Source: Edaphobacter sp. 12200R-103 (GTDB taxonomy: Bacteria > Acidobacteriota > Terriglobia > Terriglobales > Acidobacteriaceae). From it: a stretch of 64,000 nucleotides of DNA. The notes below the pieces were generated by a model, which ran no database searches, was not told the origin of the DNA, and saw only the letters and a list, made by a program, of their open reading frames with translations. The stretch is from positions 1,922,001 through 1,986,000 of the forward strand of contig NZ_CP048114.1 in assembly GCF_010093025.1 (NCBI RefSeq), given 5' to 3'. Shown one piece after another: positions 1 through 8,889 of the stretch (position 1 is the first letter of the stretch; each line of letters opens with the position of its first letter). The position numbers and the translations under genes were made by a program.

Positions 1-2
1 AG

Positions 3-833
3 GACACCCAGATAGAACTGACGCGCGCGAAGCTGACGGCGGCGAATCTACAGTTGCGCCGTATCCAGCTGGAGGATGACGCGGACGACCAGCGCAATCA
101 CCTGTCGCACCTCACCGGGCTCCCGGCCGAAGGCCTGACAACCGACCACGCCAGCATCCCGGTCATACCGGCGATCGACAACGCCGCCATCAAAGACTCT
201 TCCCTGCCCGAATCGATCAAGGGAGCCTATTCGACGGCGCACTCCAAGCTTCAATCGGCCTTTGGAGATGCGCGAAAGATGTATCGGCCGCAGATAGGGC
301 TTGGCATACAGTACAGCCGTCTGGCCAGCTTCAACAACTACCAGGACTACTACCGCCCAGGAAGCTTTACCAACTTCAATAACCTGCAGGTAGGCCTGCA
401 GTTCACGCTTCCGCTGCTGGACTACACCCGGCGCGCCAAAGCCCGTGAATCTCTGGCGGAGGCCCGGCGCAGCCTGCGCGAGGCCGATCAATCCCGCGAC
501 CAGTTCCTCGAAGGCCGCTACAAGACCAGCCATGCTATCCGCGAGCTACAGGCGCGGACACAGGTCGCTTCCCTTCAGCGGGAACTGGCGCTGAACCAGA
601 TCGACGTGGTGCAGATCCAGCTCCGCGAGAGTGCCAGCGGCGCACAGCCCGTAACTCCGAAGGACGCCGAAAATGCCAGGATCCAGGAGCGCGCCCGTTA
701 CCTCGATCTGCTGGATACAGATCTTCAGCTTCACCAGATGCAGATTAACCTGATGCGATCGACCGGAAGACTTGAGGACTGGTTGAAGTCCCTCTCGCAG
801 TCACCCGCGTCTGGCGCATCCAACCTGAGATGA
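3..833 (+). CDS. TolC-family outer membrane efflux protein, 3' part
   Basis: The reading frame is open from the left edge, so the N-terminus lies outside the window; the first in-frame TTG (54) is probably internal. About 276 residues are visible. They are alpha-helical and rich in Gln, Arg and Glu, with a short aromatic beta-like stretch (GIQYSRL, then NFNNLQVGLQFTLPLLDY) followed by long helices, the alternation of barrel strands and coiled-coil helices seen in TolC/OprM channels. The family forms the outer membrane exit duct of tripartite efflux or type I secretion systems. The stop overlaps the next gene by 4 bp (ATGA), implying translational coupling. Family assignment is fairly safe; the substrate is unknown. 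An RND pump and adaptor sit 33 kb away without their own TolC, but nothing links them to this gene directly. Confidence 0.75.
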   Translation, partial: DTQIELTRAKLTAANLQLRRIQLEDDADDQRNHLSHLTGLPAEGLTTDHASIPVIPAIDNAAIKDSSLPESIKGAYSTAHSKLQSAFGDARKMYRPQIGLGIQYSRLASFNNYQDYYRPGSFTNFNNLQVGLQFTLPLLDYTRRAKARESLAEARRSLREADQSRDQFLEGRYKTSHAIRELQARTQVASLQRELALNQIDVVQIQLRESASGAQPVTPKDAENARIQERARYLDLLDTDLQLHQMQINLMRSTGRLEDWLKSLSQSPASGASNLR

Positions 834-1144
834 ACTGGAAGGCGATTCTCGGTGCAATCGTCATATTGTTGCTGGTCGCAACTGCCGTGGGAATGATCCG
901 GGACTCCCGCATCGACTCCGATTTTCCTTCTCTGCGGGCGAAAGCATCGGAGGCAGAGGTCCGTCGCATCATGGGCAATCCCAGGACGATTCAGAGCCCG
1001 TGCGACGCCTATGGCACCTCCGTAAGCCCTGACTGCAATCACGTCTTTATCTATCGATCGATCTTTTACCCTGTTCGCGGCAAGTACTGGCTCGTTTTTT
1101 TCAATGAAAACAATCAGGTTACGGCCACTTCCAGTGAGCAGTAA
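830..1144 (+). CDS. Small membrane-anchored protein, BamE/SmpA-like fold
   Basis: A 104-residue protein whose ATG overlaps the upstream TolC-like stop (ATGA). Residues 5-22 form one hydrophobic segment (signal anchor or uncleaved signal peptide; no lipobox cysteine). The remainder contains the pattern A-x-E-A-E-V-R-R-I-M-G-N-P followed by C, Y and two aromatic beta segments. That pattern, a short helix with a G-x-P turn and then strands, is typical of the SmpA/OmlA/BamE-like domain. Two cysteines, in PCDAYG and SPDCNH, could form a disulfide outside the cytoplasm. Function is unknown; coupling to the TolC-like gene suggests an envelope role. Confidence 0.6.
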   Translation: MNWKAILGAIVILLLVATAVGMIRDSRIDSDFPSLRAKASEAEVRRIMGNPRTIQSPCDAYGTSVSPDCNHVFIYRSIFYPVRGKYWLVFFNENNQVTATSSEQ

Positions 1145-1212
1145 TCAGCAAGGGAACCAGCGAAACACGTTCCCCCAGGGCGGTTACCGAATGGTAAAAT
1201 TACCCTAAGATC

Positions 1213-2691
1213 ATGCCGCTCAAGACACTGTTTCTAAACCCGCCCTCCTTTGAGAACTTTGACGGTGGAGCCAGTTCCCGCTGGCCCGCTACCCGCGAGA
1301 TCGAATCCTACTGGTACCCGGTGTGGCTGGCTTATCCCGCTGGAATGCTCGAGGGGTCGCGGCTGCTCGATGCTCCTCCGCACCACATCAGTGCCGAGGA
1401 AACTATTGAGATTGCAAAGGGATACGAGTTCCTCGTCCTGTTTACCTCAACGGTAGGCTGGTCAGGTGACCATGCTTTGGCTCAGGCCATCAAGAAGGTG
1501 AATCCGTCCATCCGGATCGCCTTTGTCGGTCCACCAGTGACAACGGATCCTGACCGCGCCCTGAACGAGTGCAGCGTCATCGATTTTGTCTGCCGCCGCG
1601 AGTTCGATTTTTCCGTCGTCGAGTACGCCAATGGCAAACCCCTCAATGAGATCCTCGGCATCAGCTATCGCGATGCGAGCGGCACAATCCAGCACAACCC
1701 CGACCGTCCGCAGGTCGAAGACCTGGACGCGATGCCGTGGGCTACCAAGATCTACAAGCGCGACATGGACGTCACAAAGTACAACGTGCCGTTCCTTTTG
1801 CACCCCTACATCGCGCTCTACTCTACACGCGGATGCCCGGCACAATGCACCTTCTGCCTCTGGCCACAGACGCTCTCGGGGCACGCCTGGCGCAAGCGCT
1901 CCAGCGACGACGTCGCGGCCGAGATGAAGTGGGCCAAGGAGAACTTCCCCGAGGTCAAAGAGTTCTTCTTCGACGACGATACCTTCAACATCCAGAAGGC
2001 CCGCACCATCGAGCTCTGCTCCAAACTGAAGCCGCTCGGTATCACCTGGTCCTGCACCTCGCGCGTCACTACCGACCGCGAGACCCTGAAAGCCATGAAG
2101 GAAGCTGGCTGCCGCCTGCTGATCGTGGGCTTCGAATCAGGCGATCCACAGATCCTTAAGAACATCAAGAAGGGCGCCACCGTCGAGCGCGCACGCGACT
2201 TCGTGAAGGACTGCCACGACCTCGGGCTCGTTATTCACGCCGACTTCATTCTTGGTCTTCCGGGTGAGACCAAGGAGTCCATCCGTAATACGATCAACTT
2301 CGCCAAGACGCTGGATTGCGAGACGATCCAGGTTTCCGTCGCACACGCCTACCCTGGCACCGAGTTTTATGACTTCGCTAAAAAGGGCGGCTTCATCACC
2401 AACGAGCAGATGGAGGATGGAGGCGGCCACCAGATGGCGCACATCGAGTATCCGGGACTTCCCACCGAGTACGTGATGGAGCAGGTGCACCGCTTCTACG
2501 ACGAGTACTACTTCCGTCCGAAGGCGGCGTTCCGCGTAGTGTGGAAGGCGATCGTCAACCGCGATGTCCCACGCTTGTACGTCGAGGCTAAGAGCTACAT
2601 GAAGCTGCGCAAGGAACGTTACGCCGCGGCTCGCGCCAAGGCCGAGGAGAAGGCGCTGAAGCAGCAGGAATCCGTAAGTATGAATGCGTAG
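1213..2691 (+). CDS. hpnJ: Hopanoid biosynthesis radical SAM protein HpnJ
   Basis: A 492-residue B12-binding-type radical SAM protein. The N-terminus (LFLNPPSFENFDGG, then SRWPATREIESYWYPVWLAYPAG) is characteristic of HpnJ. A cobalamin-binding-like Rossmann region covers roughly residues 1-150. The radical SAM cluster motif is CPAQCTFC, with cysteines at 208, 212 and 215 (C-x3-C-x2-C), followed by the usual TIM-barrel motifs (FFFDDDTF, GFESG, DFILGLPGET). In the family, HpnJ is required for the cyclitol ether head group of extended hopanoids. It is transcribed towards the hpnCDE operon but about 2 kb away, with small membrane genes in between. The ATG at 1213 directly precedes the conserved N-terminus. 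A perfect hairpin follows at 2715. Confidence 0.92.
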   Translation: MPLKTLFLNPPSFENFDGGASSRWPATREIESYWYPVWLAYPAGMLEGSRLLDAPPHHISAEETIEIAKGYEFLVLFTSTVGWSGDHALAQAIKKVNPSIRIAFVGPPVTTDPDRALNECSVIDFVCRREFDFSVVEYANGKPLNEILGISYRDASGTIQHNPDRPQVEDLDAMPWATKIYKRDMDVTKYNVPFLLHPYIALYSTRGCPAQCTFCLWPQTLSGHAWRKRSSDDVAAEMKWAKENFPEVKEFFFDDDTFNIQKARTIELCSKLKPLGITWSCTSRVTTDRETLKAMKEAGCRLLIVGFESGDPQILKNIKKGATVERARDFVKDCHDLGLVIHADFILGLPGETKESIRNTINFAKTLDCETIQVSVAHAYPGTEFYDFAKKGGFITNEQMEDGGGHQMAHIEYPGLPTEYVMEQVHRFYDEYYFRPKAAFRVVWKAIVNRDVPRLYVEAKSYMKLRKERYAAARAKAEEKALKQQESVSMNA

Positions 2692-2714
2692 AACTTAAGC
2701 AAACATTTTTTCCC

Positions 2715-2743
2715 AATGAGCGACCCAGCCTGGGTCGCTCATT
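2715..2743 (+). terminator. Hairpin terminator after hpnJ
   Basis: A 13-bp perfect inverted repeat, AATGAGCGACCCA / TGGGTCGCTCATT, with a 3-base loop (GCC) begins 24 bases after the hpnJ stop. It is followed by TTCATTCAGG, so the U-tract is weak. It is the only strong stem between hpnJ and the next gene. Confidence 0.7.
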
Positions 2744-2819
2744 TTCATTCAGGAGCCACCGTTCCCTGCAGGCCGTATACTTGGTCCGCAGCTAGTTCTT
2801 ACCGTTGAAAGGAACACCT

Positions 2820-3527
2820 ATGCGCTCCTTCTCTCGCTATGCCGCGCTCGCCTCCATCGCCTGTACCTTGATGGCGGGCAGTCTCCTCGCACAGGAAGGC
2901 AATGAAACCAATCGCAAGATCTCTGGCGGCGGCATCACCGTGCCGGGCTGGCAGGGCAAAGTGGATGACTCCGCCTCCAAGGCAGGCGAAACCGTCAACG
3001 ATGCCAAGCTGTCGCAGGAGGGCAAAACCCTGCATGTGACCACTGGCCCCGCTATCACATACTGGAATCCCAAAAACGTAGCGAAAGGTGACTACACCGT
3101 CTCGGCAACCTTCACCGAACCGAAGTTTATGAACCTGAATACCCATCCGCATCCTTATGGAATCGTCATCGCAGGCAACAGCATGGGGACCGACCAGCAG
3201 AGCTACATCTACTGCGCGGCGTATGGTAACGGCAACTTTATCGTTCGCGGCTTTGGGCCTGAGGCATTCCAGTTGAATGGGCGACGCGAGGCGAACGACG
3301 CGGTCCACAAGGCAGCCGGCCCGGGCCAACCAGTGACCCAGGAGATTGCAATGCAGGTGAAAGGCGACAAGGTCTCCTGCATCATCAACGGAACCCCGGT
3401 GAAGACCTTTGAAAAGTCTGAACTGGTCACGGCAGGCAAGCTCAAATCGACCGACGGGGTCTACGGGATCCGCTTCGCACACAATACCGACGCTACCGTA
3501 AGCAACCTGAAGATAACCAAACCTTAA
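2820..3527 (+). CDS. Secreted protein with concanavalin/LamG-like (DUF1080-type) fold
   Basis: The preferred start is the ATG at 2820, preceded by GAAAGGA; an in-frame TTG at 2805 is less likely. The product is 235 residues with a clear Sec signal peptide (MRSFSRYAALASIACTLMAGSLLA, cleavage before Q-E-G). The mature part is rich in beta strands (YTVSATFTEPKF, YGIVIAGNSMG, YIYCAAYGNGNFIVRGFG, YGIRFAHNTDATVSNLKI) in the order seen in the 3-keto-disaccharide hydrolase/DUF1080 and LamG-like jelly-roll proteins. I see no convincing catalytic residues, so the function is unassigned. Location is inferred to be periplasm or outside the cell. Confidence 0.65.
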   Translation: MRSFSRYAALASIACTLMAGSLLAQEGNETNRKISGGGITVPGWQGKVDDSASKAGETVNDAKLSQEGKTLHVTTGPAITYWNPKNVAKGDYTVSATFTEPKFMNLNTHPHPYGIVIAGNSMGTDQQSYIYCAAYGNGNFIVRGFGPEAFQLNGRREANDAVHKAAGPGQPVTQEIAMQVKGDKVSCIINGTPVKTFEKSELVTAGKLKSTDGVYGIRFAHNTDATVSNLKITKP

Positions 3528-3565
3528 TTGCACTCTGAAGCAGAGCCATACCGCCCTGACCTAAA

Positions 3566-3595
3566 GATGGAGGCCTTCTCCTTGCGGCCTCCATC
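3566..3595. terminator. Hairpin, weak terminator candidate
   Basis: A perfect 10-bp stem, GATGGAGGCC / GGCCTCCATC, with a 10-base loop, 38 bases after the stop of the secreted protein gene. No T-tract follows (CCCCTCGCG), so factor-independent termination is uncertain. Confidence 0.45.
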
Positions 3596-3749
3596 CCCTC
3601 GCGAGAAAATGCATCGAATGCGTCGATCTAAGCTGCGAGGCATCCTCCCCTTCCTTTCCTCCCGACGTATAAAGCCTCGCGTTTGGTACTCTTAAGTTCA
3701 GAACTGCGTGTCGTCTCCACAAGGAGATGCGTGCGGTAAGTTTTCTCGC

Positions 3750-4190
3750 ATGAAGCACGCTCTCAAGCCGTCCCAGTACCTGATTCTGGTAGCAGTCATG
3801 CTCACCGCCTCCATAGGCGATACCCTTCTGTCTCGCGGCATGGCCCAGGTAGGCGCGGTCGACCTTCATCACCTGCACTTGCTGTGGAAGGCGCTCTTCA
3901 ATCCCTTCGTCATTTCGGGCATCGTGTTGCTGATAGGATTTTTTGCCAGCTACATGACGGCGCTGAGCTGGGCTGACCTGACCTTCGTGATGCCTGCTAC
4001 CGCCTTCGGTTACGTCGTTATAGCGCTGATGAGCCGGTTCTGGCTGCATGAACATCTTTCCATCTATCGCTGGACAGGCATTGTCCTGATCGTATGCGCC
4101 GTGGGCTTCGTGGCGGGAGGGCCATCGCGCACAGAGCATGAACCCGATCATCATGAGCTGGATGTGATGGACTCCGGAGTCGGACGCTGA
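3750..4190 (+). CDS. Four-helix EamA/SMR-like membrane protein (first of pair)
   Basis: Start chosen at the ATG at 3750 (MKHALKPSQYLILVAVM); an in-frame GTG at 3708 would add 14 residues of non-membrane sequence. About 146 residues with four hydrophobic segments (LILVAVMLTASIGDTLLS, NPFVISGIVLLIGFFASYMTAL, FVMPATAFGYVVIALMSRF, WTGIVLIVCAVGFVAGG). The motif W-x-D-L-x-F-V-M-P-A and the closing Y-R-W-T-G-I-V-L-I are those of half-size EamA/small multidrug resistance transporters. Stop and next start overlap (TGATG), so the two proteins are probably made together and form a heterodimer, as paired SMR proteins do. The position beside hopanoid genes suggests, but does not prove, a role in lipid or lipid-precursor movement. 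Confidence 0.7.
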   Translation: MKHALKPSQYLILVAVMLTASIGDTLLSRGMAQVGAVDLHHLHLLWKALFNPFVISGIVLLIGFFASYMTALSWADLTFVMPATAFGYVVIALMSRFWLHEHLSIYRWTGIVLIVCAVGFVAGGPSRTEHEPDHHELDVMDSGVGR

Positions 4191-4579
4191 TGAAGACCGC
4201 AACCGTATTCCAGACATGGAGCGCCATCGGCGGCGTAGCCGCGCTTGCCGTGCTGGGAGAGGTCTTGATCGCAGCGGCGATGCGCCAGCTCGGCGATCTG
4301 GACAGAATCCGCGAGAAAAGCGGCCTGCCCGGCGCCATTCGAGCAGTGTTGTCAAGTCCCATGTTCCTTGCGGGAGCGCTGTGCATGGCGCTGAACTTCT
4401 TCGGCATGCTCTATGCACTCTCCATCGTCGATCTCTCGCTGGCAGCCCCCGCGATCGCCTCACTCACCTACGTCGGCAATGCCATTGCAGCGAAGCTCTT
4501 CCTGCATGAGAATGTCGACCGACGACGATGGCTGGCGGTCCTGTTTGTCTGCGTGGGTGTTGTTCTGATCTCGCGATAA
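4190..4579 (+). CDS. Four-helix EamA/SMR-like membrane protein (second of pair)
   Basis: A 129-residue protein starting one base inside the stop of the preceding paralogue (4190). Four hydrophobic segments are visible: AIGGVAALAVLGEVLIAAAM, FLAGALCMALNFFGMLYALSI, LAAPAIASLTYVGNAIAAKLF and WLAVLFVCVGVVLIS. The pattern L-S-L-A-A-P-A-x-A-S-L-T-Y matches EamA/SMR half-transporters. It ends 14 bp from the stop of the convergent hpnE, with no obvious terminator in the gap. Substrate not inferable from sequence. Confidence 0.7.
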   Translation: MKTATVFQTWSAIGGVAALAVLGEVLIAAAMRQLGDLDRIREKSGLPGAIRAVLSSPMFLAGALCMALNFFGMLYALSIVDLSLAAPAIASLTYVGNAIAAKLFLHENVDRRRWLAVLFVCVGVVLISR

Positions 4580-4593
4580 TCTCTCTGCGGACA

Positions 4594-5985
4594 CTAAAGA
4601 TACTGCATCAGGCCGGTTGCCGGTAGCTCCGGGGACATGAATCTCTGGTGCTCTCCCATGACTGCACCGGCGGCAAGTCTTCCGCTGCGCACAGCTCCCT
4701 CCATCGTCGAAGGCCACTCGGTCCGGGTCCAGTCTCCCGCAAGAAAGAGGCCCGGCCAGGGGGTCGCCTGAGGCAGACGATACTGATCAAGGCCTGGTGT
4801 CACGGAGAATGTCGCGCGAGCTTCCTTGAGGACTCCTGTCTTGATCAATGTTGCCTGCTTTGCTGCCGGGAAGAATCGCTCGAACTCCGCCAGCGCGGAG
4901 GAGAGTATCTCTTCCCTGCCCATCTGCAGCTCAGGCCATGAAGCGCTGATCACAAGCTCACAGTATTCGCCTCGTTCCTTGCTCCAGCGGCGAATGCGCG
5001 ACTTTGTAAACAGCCACTGAATCCTCGTATCGAGGAGCACGGCATGGTCCAGCCCGGTCACCTCGCGGTCGTACCAGAGGTGGATGGTCGTAATAGGAGA
5101 CGGAGTCAGAGCATCGAAGGCCGCATCAAGGCGAGCACGGTCATCTTCCGCAGCAGGCAGCGTATTCAAAAGCGTGCGCGTCTGCTTAAAGTCTGTCGCG
5201 AGCACGACAGCATCGGCAATATGGCTCTCGCCTGCGGCACGAACGCTCCATCGGCCGTCAGCGGTCTGCTGGAGCGACTCGAGACCTGTCTTCAGCCTAA
5301 GATCCACTCCCGCTTGAGATGCCAGTGAGGCGATGGGAGCGAAAAAATCGCTCAGCGGAGAGGCGGGTATCCCAAGGCGTCCAGCTTCAGGGGACCGCAA
5401 AAAGGACTCGTGGAAGACCTTGCCTGCATACTTCACCGAACATCGATCGAAGGTGTCGTTAAGAGCTCCGACGACAACCGGCTCCCAGAAGTGCCGGATC
5501 GCGCGATCGGTCTGGCCGGTACGCTTCAGCCACGAGGCAAAACTCTCCGAATCGTCCTGTGGAAAACCGTGCAGAAACCGCAGGAGCCCGGATGCGATGC
5601 CCGTCTTGTCCACGAGTCGAAGCATGGGAGCCTGCAGAAAGCTCATCGCACGGTGCATTGGAGCCGGAAGACTCCCCGAACGCAGCGCGCTGCGATTTCC
5701 GTTCGGCTCCAGAAAGATCAGCTCGTCATACCAGCGGAGAGCGTCGGCCATGCCAGCCTGCTGGGCGAGATCGAGGAGGTTTGTGCAGCAACCCACCACG
5801 ACATGCTGCGAGTCAATCGTCTCATCGAGCGAGGGATGTTCGTACGAATAAGCCCGGCCACCGATATAAGGACGCCGCTCGAACAACTTGACCTCCGCAC
5901 CCGCCCCGGATAGAGCCACAGCAGCGGAGAGGCCCGCAAGTCCCGCACCAATCACAATGACTTCGCTGTGCAATGGCTGACTCAT
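4594..5985 (-). CDS. hpnE: Hydroxysqualene dehydroxylase / squalene-forming FAD enzyme HpnE
   Basis: Start placed at the ATG at 5985, whose ATGA overlaps the hpnD stop; the open frame extends 51 codons further upstream but only antisense-like over hpnD. The 463-residue product opens with the FAD-binding motif VIVIGAGLAGLSAAVAL, then LFERRPYIGGRAYSY, and ends with the amine-oxidase-type GLFLAGDWTRTEWPSTMEGAVRSG. In the HpnCDE route, HpnE reduces hydroxysqualene to squalene, the substrate of squalene-hopene cyclase (not in this window). It is the last gene of the operon ADH-hpnC-hpnD-hpnE, in which every junction overlaps by 4 bp. Confidence 0.92.
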   Translation of the reverse strand: MSQPLHSEVIVIGAGLAGLSAAVALSGAGAEVKLFERRPYIGGRAYSYEHPSLDETIDSQHVVVGCCTNLLDLAQQAGMADALRWYDELIFLEPNGNRSALRSGSLPAPMHRAMSFLQAPMLRLVDKTGIASGLLRFLHGFPQDDSESFASWLKRTGQTDRAIRHFWEPVVVGALNDTFDRCSVKYAGKVFHESFLRSPEAGRLGIPASPLSDFFAPIASLASQAGVDLRLKTGLESLQQTADGRWSVRAAGESHIADAVVLATDFKQTRTLLNTLPAAEDDRARLDAAFDALTPSPITTIHLWYDREVTGLDHAVLLDTRIQWLFTKSRIRRWSKERGEYCELVISASWPELQMGREEILSSALAEFERFFPAAKQATLIKTGVLKEARATFSVTPGLDQYRLPQATPWPGLFLAGDWTRTEWPSTMEGAVRSGRLAAGAVMGEHQRFMSPELPATGLMQYL

Positions 5986-6887
5986 CGCCGGCCTCGATTT
6001 GCGAATGACATCGCTGCTCCCCGGCCCAGGATCCATAGCTTTTCTCCCGTGGAAACGCTGATGCGCCGCGAAAAGACATCGCCGTTTGCTGAACGGATTC
6101 TTCCAAGCAACCGATGATAGATCTCTACCAAGACCCACAGAGCCGCCCTGCTGTCCGCATCAATCAGTGGCAACAGTTGGTCCGCCGACTGATAATAGCG
6201 TTCCGCACGTGCGGCAAGATCAGTCAGCATCGCACGTGCTTCCACAGAGAGGCGCGCTCCCGCAACCAGCGCATTCACAGACTCAACCGAAAGCCCGTGT
6301 TCGCGCAGCATATCGAGGGGAAGATAGATGCGACTTCGCTCGGCATCCTCCTTCACATCACGAAGAATATTTGTCAGCTGAAAAGCGACGCCGGTCTCTT
6401 CGGCCAGCCTCTCTGCACGCGGATCGCTGTAACCGAAGATGCGGATGCAGACCAACCCCACGACCGACGCAACCAGGTAGCAGTAGCGGTACAGTTCTTC
6501 AAACGTCGCATAGGTCTGCACCTGTCCTGCATGGGGCGGTTGCTGTTCAAGATCCATCGTCGTTCCCTGCACCAGTTCTTCAAGTAACTGGTCGGGGATG
6601 AGAAACCGCTTCTGCGCATCGTTCAGTGCAACAAAGACCGGATCTTCGGTAGGTGCGCCTGCACGAGACTGACGCCATTGCCCGACCCACTGGGCCATCA
6701 CGTTGCGGCGCTGTTCGATCGGCATCGACTCGTCATCGGCGATATCGTCTGCCCGGCGCATAAAGGCGTACACCGCGCACATCGCATCGCTCTTATACTG
6801 CGGAAGCACCCGGAAGGAGTAGTAGAAGTTCTTGGCCTCACGCTTTGCAATCTCCCGACAGGCCGCATACGCCTCAGCGATGGTCAC
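5982..6887 (-). CDS. hpnD: Presqualene diphosphate synthase HpnD
   Basis: A 301-residue squalene/phytoene synthase family protein. The first aspartate-rich motif is ADDIADD (D47, D48, D51, D52) and the second lies in LTNILRDVKEDAERSRIYLP; both bind Mg-diphosphate. HpnD condenses two farnesyl diphosphates to presqualene diphosphate, the first step of the three-enzyme HpnCDE route. The N-terminus MTIAEAYAACREIAKREAKNF is typical of the family. Start overlaps hpnC (6884-6887, ATGA) and stop overlaps hpnE, so stoichiometric, coupled translation is expected. Assignment as HpnD rather than phytoene synthase rests on operon context. Confidence 0.92.
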   Translation of the reverse strand: MTIAEAYAACREIAKREAKNFYYSFRVLPQYKSDAMCAVYAFMRRADDIADDESMPIEQRRNVMAQWVGQWRQSRAGAPTEDPVFVALNDAQKRFLIPDQLLEELVQGTTMDLEQQPPHAGQVQTYATFEELYRYCYLVASVVGLVCIRIFGYSDPRAERLAEETGVAFQLTNILRDVKEDAERSRIYLPLDMLREHGLSVESVNALVAGARLSVEARAMLTDLAARAERYYQSADQLLPLIDADSRAALWVLVEIYHRLLGRIRSANGDVFSRRISVSTGEKLWILGRGAAMSFANRGRR

Positions 6888-7825
6888 CAGGAAATCCTCG
6901 AACGGAGTTTCTCGAAGAGCGAGCCAATCAGCAGACTTACCTTTTTGCTCTTGGAGACCACAGGCCGGCCGCGCAGGACATCGTACTCCTGCGCCGCGAT
7001 GCCACTGAGGATGGCATCGCCACCCTTGCGAAACAGGTTGAGCGTCACAGCCAGGTCACGGTCGACGTGCCGCGTGATCTCGCCTCCTTCGGCGAGCATG
7101 GCGCGGGTCCTGGTGACCAGGTCACGAATCATCGCACCAAACTCCGGCGTAAAGATGCGGCCTTCGATCTGTCCCTCATCGATGTGAAATCGGTCCATCC
7201 ACTCGGCTGGAATATAGCGGCGGCCGCGTTCCTTGTCCTCCACCACATCCTGCCAGAAGTTCGCTAGCTGGAGTGCGGTGCAAATCTTATCCGAGAGCAG
7301 GGCAATAGACTCTTCGCGGTATCCGCAGACCAGAAGCACAAGCCTGCCTACGGGATTGGCGGAGTAATGCGAGTAATCGAGCAGTTCCTGCCAGGTCTCA
7401 TACTCGGTCTTCACCTGGTCCATACGAAACGCGATCAGCAGGTCGTGAAAGAGCTGGCGTGGAAGTTCGCAGGCGACGATGGTCTCACGCAAGGCTACGA
7501 AAACCGGATGCATCGAGCGCTCCGGAGTGTCGTAGCACTCATCGAGCATGGAACCCCACGCGTCCAGCAGACGCATCGCTACGAGGGGATCATCGACCTC
7601 GTCTCCCAGGTCGTCCGCCACACGGCAATACGAGTAAATACTATCGAAATGCCTGCGCGCGTGTGGCGGCACAAACATGCTCGCCACATGGAAGTTTTCG
7701 TAGTGCAGACGGGTAAGCTCACGGCACCAGGACTGCGCCTCTTCAAGGCTCGGGCGCGTCAAAGGGGTCAGATATTGGTGGGGCGCTCCCAGCAGAGCAT
7801 GCTCTGCCGTGCTCTGCTGGTTCAC
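6884..7825 (-). CDS. hpnC: Hydroxysqualene synthase HpnC
   Basis: A 313-residue squalene-synthase-fold protein. Motifs are YCRVADDLGDEVDD in the N-terminal third and LANFWQDVVEDKERGRRYIP further on. In the family, HpnC converts presqualene diphosphate to hydroxysqualene. The N-terminal stretch TPLTRPSLEEAQSWCRELTRLHYENFHVASMFVP is diagnostic for HpnC. The ATG overlaps the upstream alcohol dehydrogenase stop by 4 bp (7822-7825) and the stop overlaps hpnD. It is a paralogue of the adjacent hpnD, with which it shares the fold and the order of motifs. Confidence 0.92.
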   Translation of the reverse strand: MNQQSTAEHALLGAPHQYLTPLTRPSLEEAQSWCRELTRLHYENFHVASMFVPPHARRHFDSIYSYCRVADDLGDEVDDPLVAMRLLDAWGSMLDECYDTPERSMHPVFVALRETIVACELPRQLFHDLLIAFRMDQVKTEYETWQELLDYSHYSANPVGRLVLLVCGYREESIALLSDKICTALQLANFWQDVVEDKERGRRYIPAEWMDRFHIDEGQIEGRIFTPEFGAMIRDLVTRTRAMLAEGGEITRHVDRDLAVTLNLFRKGGDAILSGIAAQEYDVLRGRPVVSKSKKVSLLIGSLFEKLRSRISW

Positions 7826-8889
7826 CGGGGCGCTCCTTCAGGAAAGACGGCCGTCTTGATATCGCGCGATCCTCCATTACGCGACAACATACGCGAGAAG
7901 AGGCCCGGGACCTCGTCCAGCCTGACGCGGGCGGTGATCGCCTCGGCACAGTGAAAGCGCCCGCTGGTGATCAGGTTGAAGGCAGTGCGGCAGGTCGCAG
8001 GGGTATGGTGGAAGCTGGCTTTCAAGGTGATGTCGCCATAGTGCAGCCGGTTAGTATCCAGCGCAACGCTGGTTCCGCTGGGAGGACCGCCAAAGAAGTT
8101 GACCACCCCCCCCTTGCGCACCATATCCACGGCCCACACCCAGGTGTCCGGCGTGGCAACCGCCTCAATCACCGAATCGGCGCCGCGGCCCTGGCCCGTC
8201 AGTCCCCTCGTCGCCGCAACGACATCATCCACCTCTGTCGTCTGGACGACGTGCGCAGCGCCAAAGAGCTTCGCGGTCGCTACCTGGTCATCGCGCTTCA
8301 CCACTGCGATCACTTCCATGCCGGAGATCTGAGCCACATGCATAAACATCAGCCCAATAGGGCCGGCTCCGATGACCACCATCGTGTCGCCTGGAGTAGC
8401 TCCCGTCTCTTCGAATCCCCGGACAACGCACGCCAGGGGCTCCGTCAACGCAGCATATTCAAAGGGAACGCCCTCGGGTACCAGCAGAGTATTTTTCTGG
8501 ACGATTCGCGCCGGCACACGGATGTATTCGGCATAGGCGCCATTGTTGAACAGCAAATCTTCGCAGAGATTCTGCTGGTCATGAAGACAAAAGAAGCAGC
8601 GGTCACAGGGGGCGGAGTTCAGGGCGACAACCCGGTCCCCCACACGAAAGTTTGTTACGCCCCGACCAATCTCCGAAACGATACCGGCGACCTCATGACC
8701 AAAGGGGATCGGAGGCTTGAGCATCATCGCGTGGTATCCCCGGCGATACACCTTCAGGTCGGTTCCACAGGTCAGCGCGGCGCCCACCCGGACGACGATC
8801 TCGCCCTCGCCGGCGCGAGGTGTCTCAATCCGTTCCAGGCGCAGATCTTCCTTCCCGTAGAGAACCGCCGCGATCATCTCACACTCCAT
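7822..8889 (-). CDS. Zinc-dependent alcohol dehydrogenase, first gene of the hpnCDE operon
   Basis: A 355-residue medium-chain dehydrogenase. Catalytic zinc residues are in ALTCGTD and PFGHEVAG; the structural zinc lobe is CDRCFFCLHDQQNLC (C-x2-C-x2-C-x7-C); the NAD(P) Rossmann motif is VVIGAGPIGLMFM. The family resembles threonine/sorbitol dehydrogenases. An alternative start is M5 (8877). Four-base overlap with hpnC makes co-translation with the squalene genes likely. No step of the HpnCDE route needs such an enzyme, so it may act on an isoprenoid alcohol, on hopanoid side chains or in precursor supply; this is inference from position only. Confidence 0.8.
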   Translation of the reverse strand: MECEMIAAVLYGKEDLRLERIETPRAGEGEIVVRVGAALTCGTDLKVYRRGYHAMMLKPPIPFGHEVAGIVSEIGRGVTNFRVGDRVVALNSAPCDRCFFCLHDQQNLCEDLLFNNGAYAEYIRVPARIVQKNTLLVPEGVPFEYAALTEPLACVVRGFEETGATPGDTMVVIGAGPIGLMFMHVAQISGMEVIAVVKRDDQVATAKLFGAAHVVQTTEVDDVVAATRGLTGQGRGADSVIEAVATPDTWVWAVDMVRKGGVVNFFGGPPSGTSVALDTNRLHYGDITLKASFHHTPATCRTAFNLITSGRFHCAEAITARVRLDEVPGLFSRMLSRNGGSRDIKTAVFPEGAPR

